This document shows, in pieces, positions 48,562 to 59,934 of a stretch of 64,000 bases of DNA (its first letter is position 1; every line of letters starts with the position of its first letter). Location of the stretch: NCBI RefSeq assembly GCF_001640805.2, contig NC_066843.1, forward strand, positions 1,831,777-1,895,776, written 5' to 3'. The stretch is from Lates calcarifer (taxonomy: Eukaryota > Chordata > Actinopteri > Centropomidae). The notes under the pieces are model-generated. The model saw nothing but the letters and a program-made list of their open reading frames with translations. It was not told the DNA's origin and ran no database searches. A program made the position numbers and the translations under genes.

Positions 48562-49304
48562 GTAGAAACTTTAGCAGCGAAACCCAGGCAGTAAAAATAT
48601 CCATTGGGAGAGAGCTAAAGCACATGATAATTGACACAGCACTGTGTTGCACTTGGCTGTAATTAACTGTGTAACAGAGGTTGTCAGTTGGAAAGGGAGA
48701 AAGCCCAGACTATCTTAGTGCATTTAACACACTTGAAAGTGCAACATTTATCGTGTCTCTCCAGCCTTCACAGAGGGTGCGTTTCAGGTTAGCGTGGGCC
48801 TCTCAGCTGTATTTATCCAGATCTTTTACTATAGGCCCAGTTAGACATTATACACCGCTTCCTTTATCCTTTGTACCGCAGTTTGAACACATGAAAAATC
48901 AAAAGCAGCCATTGTTTCTGGGGCGAGCGCAAAAAAAGCTTATCATCTATTTTTAGTGTGCTTTTCCTCATTGTTGCCTGGGCCACGATTCATGCTTACG
49001 TCTAGCGGTTGTGTGCCATAAACTATGTTGTGCTTCACAGCCAGGCGCTGGCTGGTGACAACTCTCACCCACACATTAGTGATCTATGAGCCATATACCA
49101 CAGGCCCCCTGCTGCCTTACCAGCCGCTTTCAAACGCACAGGACCACAACAATGTCATTCTCCCTGTGTGATAGCACCCATATGCGCAGAGAGCACCTGT
49201 ATTAGCGTAATGTGCCAACCCTTTATTTCTCATCACTTATCACAAGCCGCTACATGCTGTACCGAAAAGGGGAAAAAAAAGCTCATAAAGATAAAAATCA
49301 CATT

Positions 49305-49318
49305 TCACTAGAGGGTGC
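49305..49318 (+). promoter_or_regulatory. CTCF-like motif
   Basis: TCACTAGAGGGTGC matches 12 of 14 positions of the vertebrate CTCF core as I know it (CCASYAGRKGGCRS). A second CCACTAGAGGG core lies on the minus strand at 53236-53246. Single motif matches are weak evidence of binding. Confidence 0.3.
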
Positions 49319-49521
49319 TTGTGTGACAGTGATATATGCTGTGAGCATCCTGCCACCTCATTGAGATGGGAGTGAGTTCTGGGTGGCTAAATCAATTTGT
49401 GCAAAGGCCGTTGGTGCTAGTATTGGTTTCGTGATATGATCTTTGTTGTCCATTTTTAGAGGTCAGCGCGAGCGCAACGACAAGGGCAAAAGAACCTGAC
49501 CGCTTTCTCTCTTGTTTCTAG

Positions 49522-49554
49522 GCTGGTAAACGATCTCCCCCAAGAGGATTGTGG
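49522..49554 (+). other. Candidate 33-nt microexon (unidentified gene)
   Basis: TTTCTCTCTTGTTTCTAG precedes the segment and TGG|GTAAAG follows, both good splice-site matches. The 33 nt are a multiple of three. In phase 0, the phase left by the 46589-46652 candidate, they read AGKRSPPRGLW without a stop. Frame-preserving microexons of this size are typical of neural genes. I do not recognise the peptide, and a chance match of two splice-like sites is possible. Confidence 0.3.
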
Positions 49555-50112
49555 GTAAAGTCAGTCTTGATCAAAAAGGTATATGTTTTTGGCTTTTTCT
49601 CACTACGTTTAGACACTATGGATTCTCTATTAAGAATGTGCTTCCATCCATTACTGCACGCGTCTTGATAGAGTGTCCAGAGCCAGAGGCGAGCTCCGAC
49701 CATGCATTAATCGCTGTAATTACTCAGCGAGGGTGACAGTGATTCTGGAGGTGCGTCTGAGTACATATACCAGTCGAGGACTGGGGGCGGGTGGTGGTAG
49801 ACCAGTCGATAGGTGAACCTGACTCCCTCTGATGTTAGAGATCTCCGGTCAGGAAGAAAAAAAGGCTTTAAGATGTGTCAGCAAGTCAAGCAATTTCCTC
49901 ATATTCATCTCATGAGGTGTGACATTGCGTGTACCACTGTAAAAGTCACAATCTGGGGAATTTTTTCTAATTCTTTTTCTGTGTCATCCAGCTGAAAACT
50001 ACACAGCTTTTGTAAAGGCTGTTCAGTCCTTTGATGAACACGATGTCTTTCATGCTTTCAGTCCATGTGAATAAATTGAAGAAGAACTTTCTGTGAAGCA
50101 TTTGGGCTTTAT

Positions 50113-50133
50113 AAAAAAAAAAAAAAAAAAAAA
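50113..50133. repeat. A21 homopolymer
   Basis: Twenty-one consecutive A residues. It could be the tail of an old retroposed sequence, but no recognisable element body precedes it. Confidence 0.95.
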
Positions 50134-51149
50134 GAGGAGTCAAAGTTCCCTTTCATCAGATTCACAGAGGAAGACGTCATAGTACCGGCCACACTCTTTG
50201 ACTGACTTGTGATCTCTGGGAAGTGCAGTGCAAAATCACCACAGCAACGACTGCTTAGCAACAAAGATGTTGCCAACATAAAAAAACAAAAAAATAAAAA
50301 AATAAAATAAAATAGAGGAAGAAGAAGAAGAAAAAACAATAACAACAAGAAAGGGAGATCTCAGAATTATCAGATGATTTAGTATGTTGGAGTATAATTC
50401 TGCTGCATTTGTTTTATAGCGCAGACTGCTGCGACGTGGCTGTACAGATGTTCAGTCTGAGAGATGCTCGTAAAGAAAAGGAGGCGAGTGGTCAAATCAA
50501 GGCTGTCAAGTCAGGGAAATAAAAGCGGAGGAGGGAGAGCTGAACACGCCGCAGCTTTGAGGGCTTCGTATTGTCTGTACAAGGGCAGCAGAGTTAGTCT
50601 TTGTGTTAGGCTTCTGCAATGTGTCTTATAATGATGTCAATGTGCCAGTTAATCAGAACGGCATTGTTGGTCATAATAAGTGAATGGAGTTTAATAGGTG
50701 AATGTCTGCCACTTCCCTTCTTATCTCACGGTGACTTTCACGTTCTTGTACTGCCTGCAGCAAGTAATCATGGGAAATATACGACCCAGAGACACTGGTT
50801 TTAATTAAGGACGGTTCTTAGCATCATTGAAGGAAAAAAGGGACATTTGGACAAGTGGGAAGAGCGTTCTTGTGCGCACACGTACGCGTGCAGTGGCCGA
50901 TCCTCTTTGGGTTTGGTTTTCTCATTAATCACAGCAGAACCATGTCTGATACCAGCGCACAGGAGAGAAAACCAGGCTGGAACGACGACGTCGAATATTT
51001 GAACATCTCAGTGCTGATGTGTGCAAAGCAGAGTGTGTGTCTGCAGGGGAGGCTTTGAAATTTCATCCACTCCATCCCTTTTAACTCGGCGGAGGGGATG
51101 TGTGTGTCTCGCTCCAGTTGGCCAATGGCTGTTAGGAAGCTCCCGAGCA

Positions 51150-51176
51150 CCCCACCACCACCACCACCACCACCCC
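51150..51176. repeat. (ACC)n microsatellite
   Basis: About eight ACC units give poly-His, poly-Pro or poly-Thr in overlapping frames. Confidence 0.9.
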
Positions 51177-54100
51177 TCCAACCATTCACACACACATGCA
51201 CGCACACTCCTCTCTATCTGCACCCCCACCCCCCTCGCTCTTCTACTCCACAGACCTGCATTGTGTCAGATAGTTTAATGTGAAATTGCTTTTCTTTCAA
51301 ATTTCCCCCTGGAAACGCAGGTCGTCGCAAAATGTTACATCTCATAATGGCGTGTTATTGTTGTTCTTTCATACGAGTCCTTGGCTTCTGAGCACAGGAT
51401 TTTTCAGCACTGAGCTGAGGTCACACTCGGCTATTTTTCCCTCAGCTGCCGCCGCCTCTCCTCTCTTTGCCATCTCGGATTCTACACCGAGCTCTTCCTC
51501 TGCTGCGCCCATGGTAACCCCGCTGAAAAATTTATCACCACCTCACTCTATGATTACGCTATGCATTAGCAGGGCTTAAATTTAATTTGTCAACGGGCCC
51601 TCGCGGCAGTGCTACGGGCCTGGCCTATCAGAGACACTTTGTAAAGGCCCCGGAAGAGCCTCCCGGGGTGATCCTATCAGTCAGACACACTGTCAGCAGA
51701 CACACTCAGTTAGTCAGCATTGAGTCAGAAATGTGGCCCAGCCAAGCCACACGCCACCGTTGGCTGCTCCGCTGGGCCGCTGCTGTGGGCATCAAGCTCC
51801 CCCGCCTGCCAATCAAAGCTCCAGCAAGGATGCTGACCTTTGTTCCCCTGTTGAAATAAATGCTCTTCAACAGGTGATCCAACCGACATCCCTGCCTCGG
51901 CACCCTCAAGTTTAAATATAGCATAGTTTTTATTTTCCCTCTACCCTCCCTTCACATTAGCCTGTTAAGGCACTGCTGTGTGTTTATGTCAGTGCCTCTG
52001 TAGGATGTACTCACATTATTTCATATATTTTTAGACTTTATCCAGTACACAATGTCAATCCTCTGACGATCACCTCAATAATAATCACCTGTCCTGAAGT
52101 GCTTATTAGCGTCTTCCACCCCTGTGATTTACATTAATACCTGGTGGTTAATGTCATGTTTCTGTACTGAAAGTATGTGGAACGTTTAAGCGCAAGGTGC
52201 TACCTCTGCAGCTATACGCTGTGTGATTATGTTCCCTTTTGCTTTGCCTTATTTTTACTTTCACATTTTCATCCTCACAGACGACTATCAAAATAACTTG
52301 ATCTGAGGCCACTCAAGGCTGCTTTTATCGCCGCTCGCAGAATGAGAAGGTCAATTTTCAAGGCATTTCGTGGGGGGAAATGTTTAAACCAGCTTGTTAC
52401 TAAGAGAACCAAGAGGGCCTTATGCTTCCTGCGGCTCTAATTGGGATCCATTTTCATTTTCATATGATTTTAAATGTCAAGAACAGAGCACACGCAAAGT
52501 GTTTTGAATTTGCTCAGGAAGGCCTCAGTCCCTGGGTCAGACAGGTTGAAAGCATATTGGTTTATTATGAAACGAAGACATATTGTAACAAGCACTCTGT
52601 AGCTGAGTCCTACCATTGAAAAAGGAAAAAAAAAAAGATGATGTACTGCCTCTGACCTCATCCGTGGTCCACTGAGAACATAATGTCAAAAGTTGCCAGC
52701 GCCTTTCTTCATTTGACAGAAACAAATCCTCAGGAAGGACTCAGTGACCCTCCCTCCCTGTGTGGAGGCTGTGCACTCTCTCCTTATGCCTGTGTGGGTT
52801 TCCCCTGGGTGCTCCAGTTTCCCCTCATGGTCCACAGATATGTAAGTTAGGTGGACTGAGGACTCTGAGGACTGAAGTTCCCCAAATTTATGAATGGAAA
52901 TGTGTATTTTATAGTGCTTGGTCACACCAGAGAGTGGCACAGCAGAAGAGGTCGAGGTGGAAGCGTGGTGGTATGGGGACTCGGCTGTGTTGGTCACGCC
53001 TGGTTTTATTCATCCCTCTGCTGTGCTCCTCATAGGACCTGTTATTAAAAAAGTATTTTGATTTAATTTCGGATGCAAACTCTTTGTGTGCTTCCTGGTT
53101 TTGTTTGCTGAAAGATGTTCTCCTTGTTCAGCAGAGCATGGCTTTATAAAGGAGTCAGTCCTCGCAAGAAAAATGGCCGCATCAGTCATTTTAGCAAATC
53201 CCCAACAACAGTGCGTTTACATTCAGGTGACGAAACCCTCTAGTGGTCATCAGGGATGTAATTATCATCAGCCAGGAACAGAGGATGAAAAAGTGTGATG
53301 TTGTTACAGAGCCACAAAGTCAGCAGAGGTTGAGGTGGTTGGAAGGGTAAACAAAATGTCAGACCTTGATGCAGGAGACAGCTGTTTGCTTCCTGTTCCA
53401 CAGTCAACATCCGTTTCTCTCATTCCCCAGCATTAACTAAGAAGCTATTTTAACCCAGACTGACCCGAATAATTTGTTTTTGTGCATTAACCTAACCAAA
53501 CCTTAACCACAACAGTATTCTGTCATTTCATTTGGAAGAGTTGTTGTGAAATTAGCTGAAATGTTAGAGTACTCTGTTTTGGACCCACTGGTTCTCTCCC
53601 CTCCCTCAAAGATCAGAGGTGTCAAATGGTTTTAAACTGTTAAACTGCACAATTTCATGTTCTATTTTTTCAAAAAGTTGATTTCAGTGTAAAAACAAAT
53701 CAAAGAATTCCACTGATTGCAGCAATTCCTATGAAACGGAATTTAATCTCCTCCAAAGTTAGTTATTAATGCTGGTGGTAACCAGGTACCAGTTACTGTA
53801 CAAATCAGAACACTTCACCTACAGCAAGAAAATAAAGCACGAATAACTGTAAGGACATTAAATTAATGAGACCTCAGAGCCACGATTTTGTATCTAAGGT
53901 TCAAATGCAATTTTTCTTCTTGTAACAATGTATAATCCCTTGTCCAAGCAGGCCTGTATTTCTACCTTAAACATCCCTTTCATTCCCTCATTTAATAAAT
54001 GACACCCAGAGGACGAAACGGGGACAAGTCCCCGCAGACACCTGTGAAATATAGACTGATAATGCTCCTGCCACTCGCTTAATGCCGCTCCCTTCCACCT

Positions 54101-56848
54101 CCTTCTGTCTGACAGGCCAGCCCGATGCATGTATCATAATGAGCAGATCTCTGTGCCGTCAATTAGGAGCACCTCAAGCATGTGACTGAGCTTCTTTGAT
54201 TCCTGAGAATAAAGGGAGAGATGGGGGGTCTCCTCCTGGCTCGTGGGAGTGGGCGCCATTTCTCCCTGCGAGTGCACGTAGCATCCCCTCGGTGTTAGCT
54301 ATTTCTGCCAGGCGATTACAAGCGGAGCATCTATTGCGTCTTCGTTTTGTGTGTGTGTGTGTCCCAGGGGTGGTGCGACGGAGAGGAGCAAGGCGCACCA
54401 GTTCGTCCATGCCCCCCTCTTGCGAATCTGAAAAACTCAGTCCGTTATTGTCTGCATGGTTCACTTTGAATGATTTAATTACTTGCTTTAGACTTGAGCA
54501 ATTATAGCTGAGCAGCACATATGTTAATTATGTCTGACCTCACATTTTTGCTGCTCTGTTAATTGTTCGCTTAGATGACATTCTGAGATGACTGTCATTG
54601 CTGCCTGCGTATCGGGCAATTTAAGAAAAAAATGACAGCGAAATGGCTGCGTGACAGATTTTGGTCGATGGAAAAGTTTAAACTGCAGCGTTCAGTTCCA
54701 GATGGAGGGGGTCACAACATGTAGGCCTCATGACTTGTCCTTTTAACCCCTCTTGTCTGCCTCTGTCGCCAGTGGTTACATAAACTCCCTCCCCCATCTC
54801 TATGAACAAGGACTGTTTTTTTGTGTTTTTAGGAAGTGTTTTAGCAGATTTCCGAGCACATATTGTAGCTGAGGGTTGACACAGCAAAAAACTGTGCGTG
54901 TTGGCAAACTTTTTTAGTCTTGTAAGGCGATGCCAGTTACTGCACACAGCATCCATGTTTAGTAAACAGGACAATCTGCAATGCGCTCTCACAAATGAGC
55001 AAATCTAAAGATGTAGGGCCGAAGACGCCAGCTTTCTTTGGAAGTAGAACTCACTTCCTGTTGTTTATGAGATGATGCATTTTATTTTTCTTTCGCCATT
55101 ATTACCCAGGAAACATCTAAACCCACTAATGTCCCAGTTCAAAGCTTGTACTGTCTGTTCTAATGCATGTTTGCCTTCCCTTTCCGGAAGTCCTAGACTC
55201 CAAAAATCCATTAAAAACAGCTTGCAGAGACAAATTGCTACCTGAACTAATACATCTTGTTGAACGGCACATGTATTGCAATTTTTCCAAACATGGTTTT
55301 ATCACACAGCTTTTTATCACATTTAATGGGGGCTGTTTTCACTTTTGCCATTACTGCACACTGAGGTTTAATTCTCCTGGCAGTGAGGAGGCAGAACAGA
55401 AGTTAAGGCAGCGTGGAAGGCAGATACACACAGCGAGCTCTTCAAATTCATTTTGTCTTGTGCTATGATTGCAGCTGCGTGACTGTGGCCTTATGAAGCA
55501 GTGGCAGGAGAAATGAAAAATACATGTGCCGCTCAACACGATTACATTTGTTAATGCGGCAGTATGTCTGTGCATGCTGTTTCTAATGGACTGTGCTTTT
55601 GTTTGTCACCTTAAGTGAGCAGAGACGTTTTCTTGTCTCACTTCACTACACCGGAGCTGCATTTGGAAAAGAGGATGAATCTGTGGTGTTTTATTTAGGA
55701 GAGGAAGAGGTTCTTTGCTGTTACAGTTACTTAAAAAGCATGAAATAAAACATGGGAAATAAAAGCATGAAATGAAAAAGACATAATTGTCAGAGTCAGA
55801 AACAATGCAATGACAAACCAGGAACATAATTAATGCCAAACTGTCACTGAACTTCATCTCCTTTTACAAATCTGAGGCAGAAGCTACAGACTAGGAAAAC
55901 AAGCTGAAACATTTCCATGTCTTTGCACAGCTACAGCAGCTGCTACAGTATATAGAGCCTGTTTTTGTTGTGACAAGTTGATGAGCAATGCAACCACAGC
56001 TCGACTGAGTATTTAAAAATAAAAAACACACCTCTGAAGTGCTGCGGCTTTTGTTAAACATTCAATCTTGAATTTTGTGTTCATGCATATGCTGTCGAAA
56101 CCCATCCAAAGCTTCCTGGCACAACAGCTCCACACTGACACTCCTGTCTTAACATTAAAGGAAACATTATGAATGGACACATGAAATATGAGTGTGTATC
56201 TTCTAAACACTCTTCAGGTGCAGGTCTGCTTTTGCAGAGTGTGCACTGTGCAGCTGTATAAGTAGGAAAAAACATTTCTAACATTATCACTTAATGGAAA
56301 AAGCACTTAGACCACTGCAAGCACTTCTTATACAGGAGGATCGTGTTAGATTGTCATTCCAATTAGCAGCATTTGACATTGGGCGGATGTGTATTGTCAC
56401 ATCCCCGTTTGTGAGTTCCAGCTTGTGTCTGCTCTTCTTCTTTGTCGACTCAGTTTGTGTTTGGCAGATGTTGTCCTCATTTTCTAGACTCGTCCCCCTT
56501 GAGATATTAAACCATTTTGCAGCTTTTTTTTTTTTTTTTTGTGACTGATGCACTTGTAATGTGGGCACAGATGATTTGTCCTCTTTGGAACTGTTATGTT
56601 ACTTTGAAAAGTCACATAAGTGCTGCTTGCCAGACCTCTTTTTTAGCTGACAATGCTGCTCATTGACATTCAACCTAATGTGACTCACCACCATAACGGC
56701 ATTTGTAATTGTGATTAACTTACTCCAAATAACTCTTTCTCTGTTTTAGTGAACCTACAGTAAATGTGGCGGAAAACTCAAACCATGAGCTAAAATAGAT
56801 TAGGTGTTACTTTACATTTTTGCTAATGTTGCAGTAGAGTTAATGCTG

Positions 56849-56875
56849 GTGTGTGTGTGTGTGTGTGTGTGTGTG
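56849..56875. repeat. (GT)n microsatellite
   Basis: About thirteen GT units lie 57 bp upstream of the first copy of a duplicated segment (56932-57009). Confidence 0.95.
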
Positions 56876-56931
56876 CATGCTCGTCTGTTTTGGTTGAGAT
56901 TCGGAGCTGATGGCAGCGCACATTCATTAAG

Positions 56932-57009
56932 CACAGTGGCTCAGGCTTCTCCCCCACCAGGATTCACCGACAGCTGTCAGTTCAGTGAGGGACTCCTGCA
57001 CTGATTGTA
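56932..57009 (+). repeat. Duplicated segment, copy A (78 bp)
   Basis: CACAGTGGCTCAG, CCACCAGGATTCAC, GACAGCTGTCAGTTCA, GACTCCTGCAC and ATTGTA recur in the same order and spacing at 59858-59934, with roughly one mismatch in seven. Both copies follow a GT tract. No open frame is kept between copies. It is either an unrecognised dispersed repeat or a local duplication of a functional element. Confidence 0.85.
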
Positions 57010-57510
57010 CATCAACATTCACTCTGACTTGCACATTTCACTGCACATCTACTTACTTCGACATTTACATACCCATCAACACAGGCCCCGCTGCAGCATG
57101 AGCTCTGGGTGACTGTCAGTACCGATTACACAGCTACGACCTTTGCACCCCCGCATATCCGGATGTGCAGGTTGACGTTTATGTCAAAGTGGATGCTGAT
57201 GTACGTTAGTAAAGGAAAGTAGAATTTAAAGCTGCAGTCACAGATTTTTTTGACCATTTATATAAGAACTCCACCACAAGCTGACAGATACACAATGTAT
57301 CATCACCTCATGTAGCTGTTATGGCGAGTCAGTCAGCAGACACAGACAACAGTTACCTGCTGCTGAAGACTGAACCTGCATTAAACCAAAACTTTGAGTT
57401 AAAAGAGGCTGAAAAACTGTATCGATGCTGCAGAGTCGCTGAGAGTAATCTGCAAGTTTATCAGTGGAAACAACACTTTGACATCACATATTTGAGTCAT
57501 TTGACTCTGG
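57010..57510. other. Possible further repeat sequence
   Basis: TTTAAAGCTGCAGTCACAGATTTTT at about 57228 resembles a common fish repeat start (TTTAAAG plus GCAGT...), close in type to the end of the 15.06 kb element. The rest is unassigned and no gene is supportable. Confidence 0.35.
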
Positions 57511-57768
57511 AGCTGAAACAATTGATTAATCAATCAACAGGAAATTGTTGCCAACAGTTTATTAATCAAAAATATCTCGTTTTTTCTGGTTTGAGCCTCT
57601 GAGATGTGAAGATTTGCTGCTTCTCTCTGTTTTCTGTCATTTTAAATTGACTATCTTTGGATTTGGGCTGTTGATCCGACAAAACAAGATATCTCTCTGT
57701 GGGCTTTCACAACCTGTGGCAGATATCTTCACTGTGTTGTTTGGCATTTTGAATTAATTGATAAATAA
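57511..57768 (-). repeat. Second long copy of the TAAT-rich teleost dispersed repeat
   Basis: In order: GCTGAAACAATTGATTAATCAATCAACAG, AAATTGTTGCCAACAGTTTATTAATC, TGAGATGTGAAGATTTGCTGC, TCTGTTTTCTGTCATTTTAAATTGA, TATCTTTGGATTTGGGCTGTTG, GACAAAACAAGATAT. This matches the family layout seen at 21749-22020 and has the typical GCTG(C/A)AAC start. It is non-coding and has an A-rich end (AATAAAAAAAAG). Confidence 0.8.
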
Positions 57769-59857
57769 AAAAAAGAGAGAGAGAGAATGGAGAGAATATT
57801 AAGTTCCAAGTGAAAGTATGAGCTTTCACATCATGTAAAGAAAATATTTTATGTCCTAATCTTCTGCCACAAGAAAGTTTTATCAGATATCCTTTTCATT
57901 GTTTGTTAGAGTCACTGTTCCTGTTCGTCGCCTGCAGTAAAGAGTTCTTTTTTCCTGTTCATTGGTATTCAAACATGCTGGCCCGAGATGGCAATCTGTT
58001 AAAGAACGTGGAGGGGGGTGTCACCTCTCAGTTAAGGCGGGCTGCCATCCTTGAGGCCTGGTGTGCCTGGACAGCTGGCCTCAGAGTTAGCGAGTGTGAC
58101 TGTGGAGGAATGGACGCTAAATAACAGAGCCTACAGCTCTGCCCTCCCGCCTGGCCGGCTGGCTGGCTGGGTAGCAGGCGTGACGCGACAGGGACGGAGG
58201 CCAGAGCCAGCTACAATCCATTACTTTTACCTGAGGAAGAGGGGAGGCAGAGCGAGAGGGAGGGGGAGGGGGAGAGGGAGAGAGATTGCGTTAAGGGCCG
58301 GAGCACCTTTCAGCGCTCTCTTCTGCATGCTAATTCCACCAGCGCTTCGAAAAGGGATCAGAATCTGCTGGCTGAGAAACGTGGCCTCTTAACTCACTAA
58401 AGGAAGAGAGAGAATCCTCCTTCCTGCTTGGTGCTTTAGTGGCAACCAGTTTGCACACACGTGCATGTTAACACACAGCTGCACACGGTGTTTAAATTAA
58501 GTGTTTTAGAGTACGAGCCCGGTATTCCTTGAGTGTTACGTCTGCTGGCTCAAAAAGATCCTCTACAGATATGGAGATTAAACCTGGAAATTGGATGTTG
58601 TTCTCGTGTGCTCTTAGAACTGCAACACAAACTACATCTTCTGATCACAGATGGATGTGCAAAATGAATTTGAATTAATAGATTTTTCTTGTAAGTCAGC
58701 ATTTTGTTTTTAGATTCATCTGGTTTTAGACGGAGAAATGATAATGAAAATGAGGAAAAGGAGAACAATGTGCTGTTTGTTTACCTGTCACATAGCTTGT
58801 TTGTTTGTTTTTTTCTTTCCCCAGATTTATCGCTCACTCAGTGATGTCATGACACACATATCCATACCAACACAAATCACCTCCACCCTTTAAAATTTCC
58901 CATGCACGCCAGACAGAGAATGCAATGAGCATTTGTGCAGAGACCATGAAGCAGAGGGTGATTTTTGAGGCGCTGCTTAAAGCTATCACTATTGGAGTGG
59001 AAAGTACACATGACAACTGGTTTGCAGGTTCCAAATGAGAAACCACCACAAACAGTGTGGGTGGGGGCGGTGGGAGAGGAAAAAAAAAAAAGCCTGGATT
59101 GGCACCCAGTGACAGTGATAAATTTCACCAATCGTCCAGTGTGAAGATCTGTCTAATCTTTGCGGTGGCTCGCAGCAGGGTAGGACCCCATCACTCTCCC
59201 ATTATTTGACAACAAAACATCCGTGGAGAGCAGTGAGCCAGGTTCAGTTAGCTACAATACACACCCCGCATACACAAATCCCCAGCGAGGGGGATTATAA
59301 AGTGGCTCTGTAGCCGGCCGTTAAAGGGGCAGGGCATTAAAATGCAGCCGCAACCACCTATCCCCACTCTCACCGTAGAGTGGTTGAAAGAGAACAAAAC
59401 AAAGCCGTCTGTCAATAGCCTTTAATTTTGAATAGAGAGCAAATAAAATTCAATGTCTATAATGGCCTTCATTTTCCTCCAGACTCTTGAAATTGATTCG
59501 ATGGCTTAATTTGGCGCTGGCAGGTGGGATGCGATTGGCAAACATATACGGCTGCATGCGGTTCACCCCAGATGACTCAATAAACAGCGTTTGCAGCAGT
59601 TTAGCAACAAAACATTTTTTCCGAGGCCATGCATCACGGTCCATATGCATCTATCACGGCCATGTGGTGATGTGTTGGCAGTTACAAGCTCTGCGTTTAC
59701 ACCCAAAATGTTATTTTGATTTCACTGACACAGAGATAATGTTTCATAACACACAGTCAGTCACGAATTAGCCCATCTGTCTGTTTGAGCTTCCCGGTGC
59801 TGATGGAATCTCTGTGTTTGTGTTTGGGTGTGTGTGTTGAGTGTGTGTGTGTTTGAC
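57769..59857. other. Non-coding DNA with purine tract and unique block
   Basis: A GA/GGGA purine tract lies at about 58225-58288 with GC-rich, CpG-containing sequence just before it (58060-58215) and a GGCT run near 58150. From 59120 to 59700 the sequence is free of simple repeats and rich in TTAATTTTG/ATTAAAATGC/TCAATAAAC words, which makes it a candidate enhancer. An acceptor-like CTTTCCCCAG at about 58824 has no matching donor. No gene is supportable. Confidence 0.55.
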
Positions 59858-59934
59858 CACAGTGGCTCAGCCCTCTCCCCACCAGGATTCACTGACGGCT
59901 GTCAGCTCATTGAGTGACTCCTCCACAAATTGTA
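59858..59934 (+). repeat. Duplicated segment, copy B (77 bp)
   Basis: This is the partner of 56932-57009 in the same orientation, 2.9 kb away, and it is also directly preceded by an imperfect GT tract (59826-59852). Similarity ends at the shared ATTGTA; beyond that the flanks differ. Confidence 0.85.

Larger units (their letters stand above)
49555..56848. other. Long non-coding stretch with candidate regulatory blocks
   Basis: No gene is supportable. The block contains A-runs (50113-50133 and 50280-50340), an (ACC)n tract at 51150-51176 and a T17 run at 56524-56540. Blocks at 52260-52560, 53830-54180 and 54440-54680 are free of simple repeats and rich in TTAATTA/TAATTAC/TTAATTG words, which is how many fish developmental enhancers look. 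Only comparison can show whether they are conserved. Confidence 0.55.

Noticed and set aside
58825..58890. Acceptor-like site followed by a short open frame
   Set aside because: No donor follows and the frame stops within about 23 codons, so it is not supportable as an internal exon.
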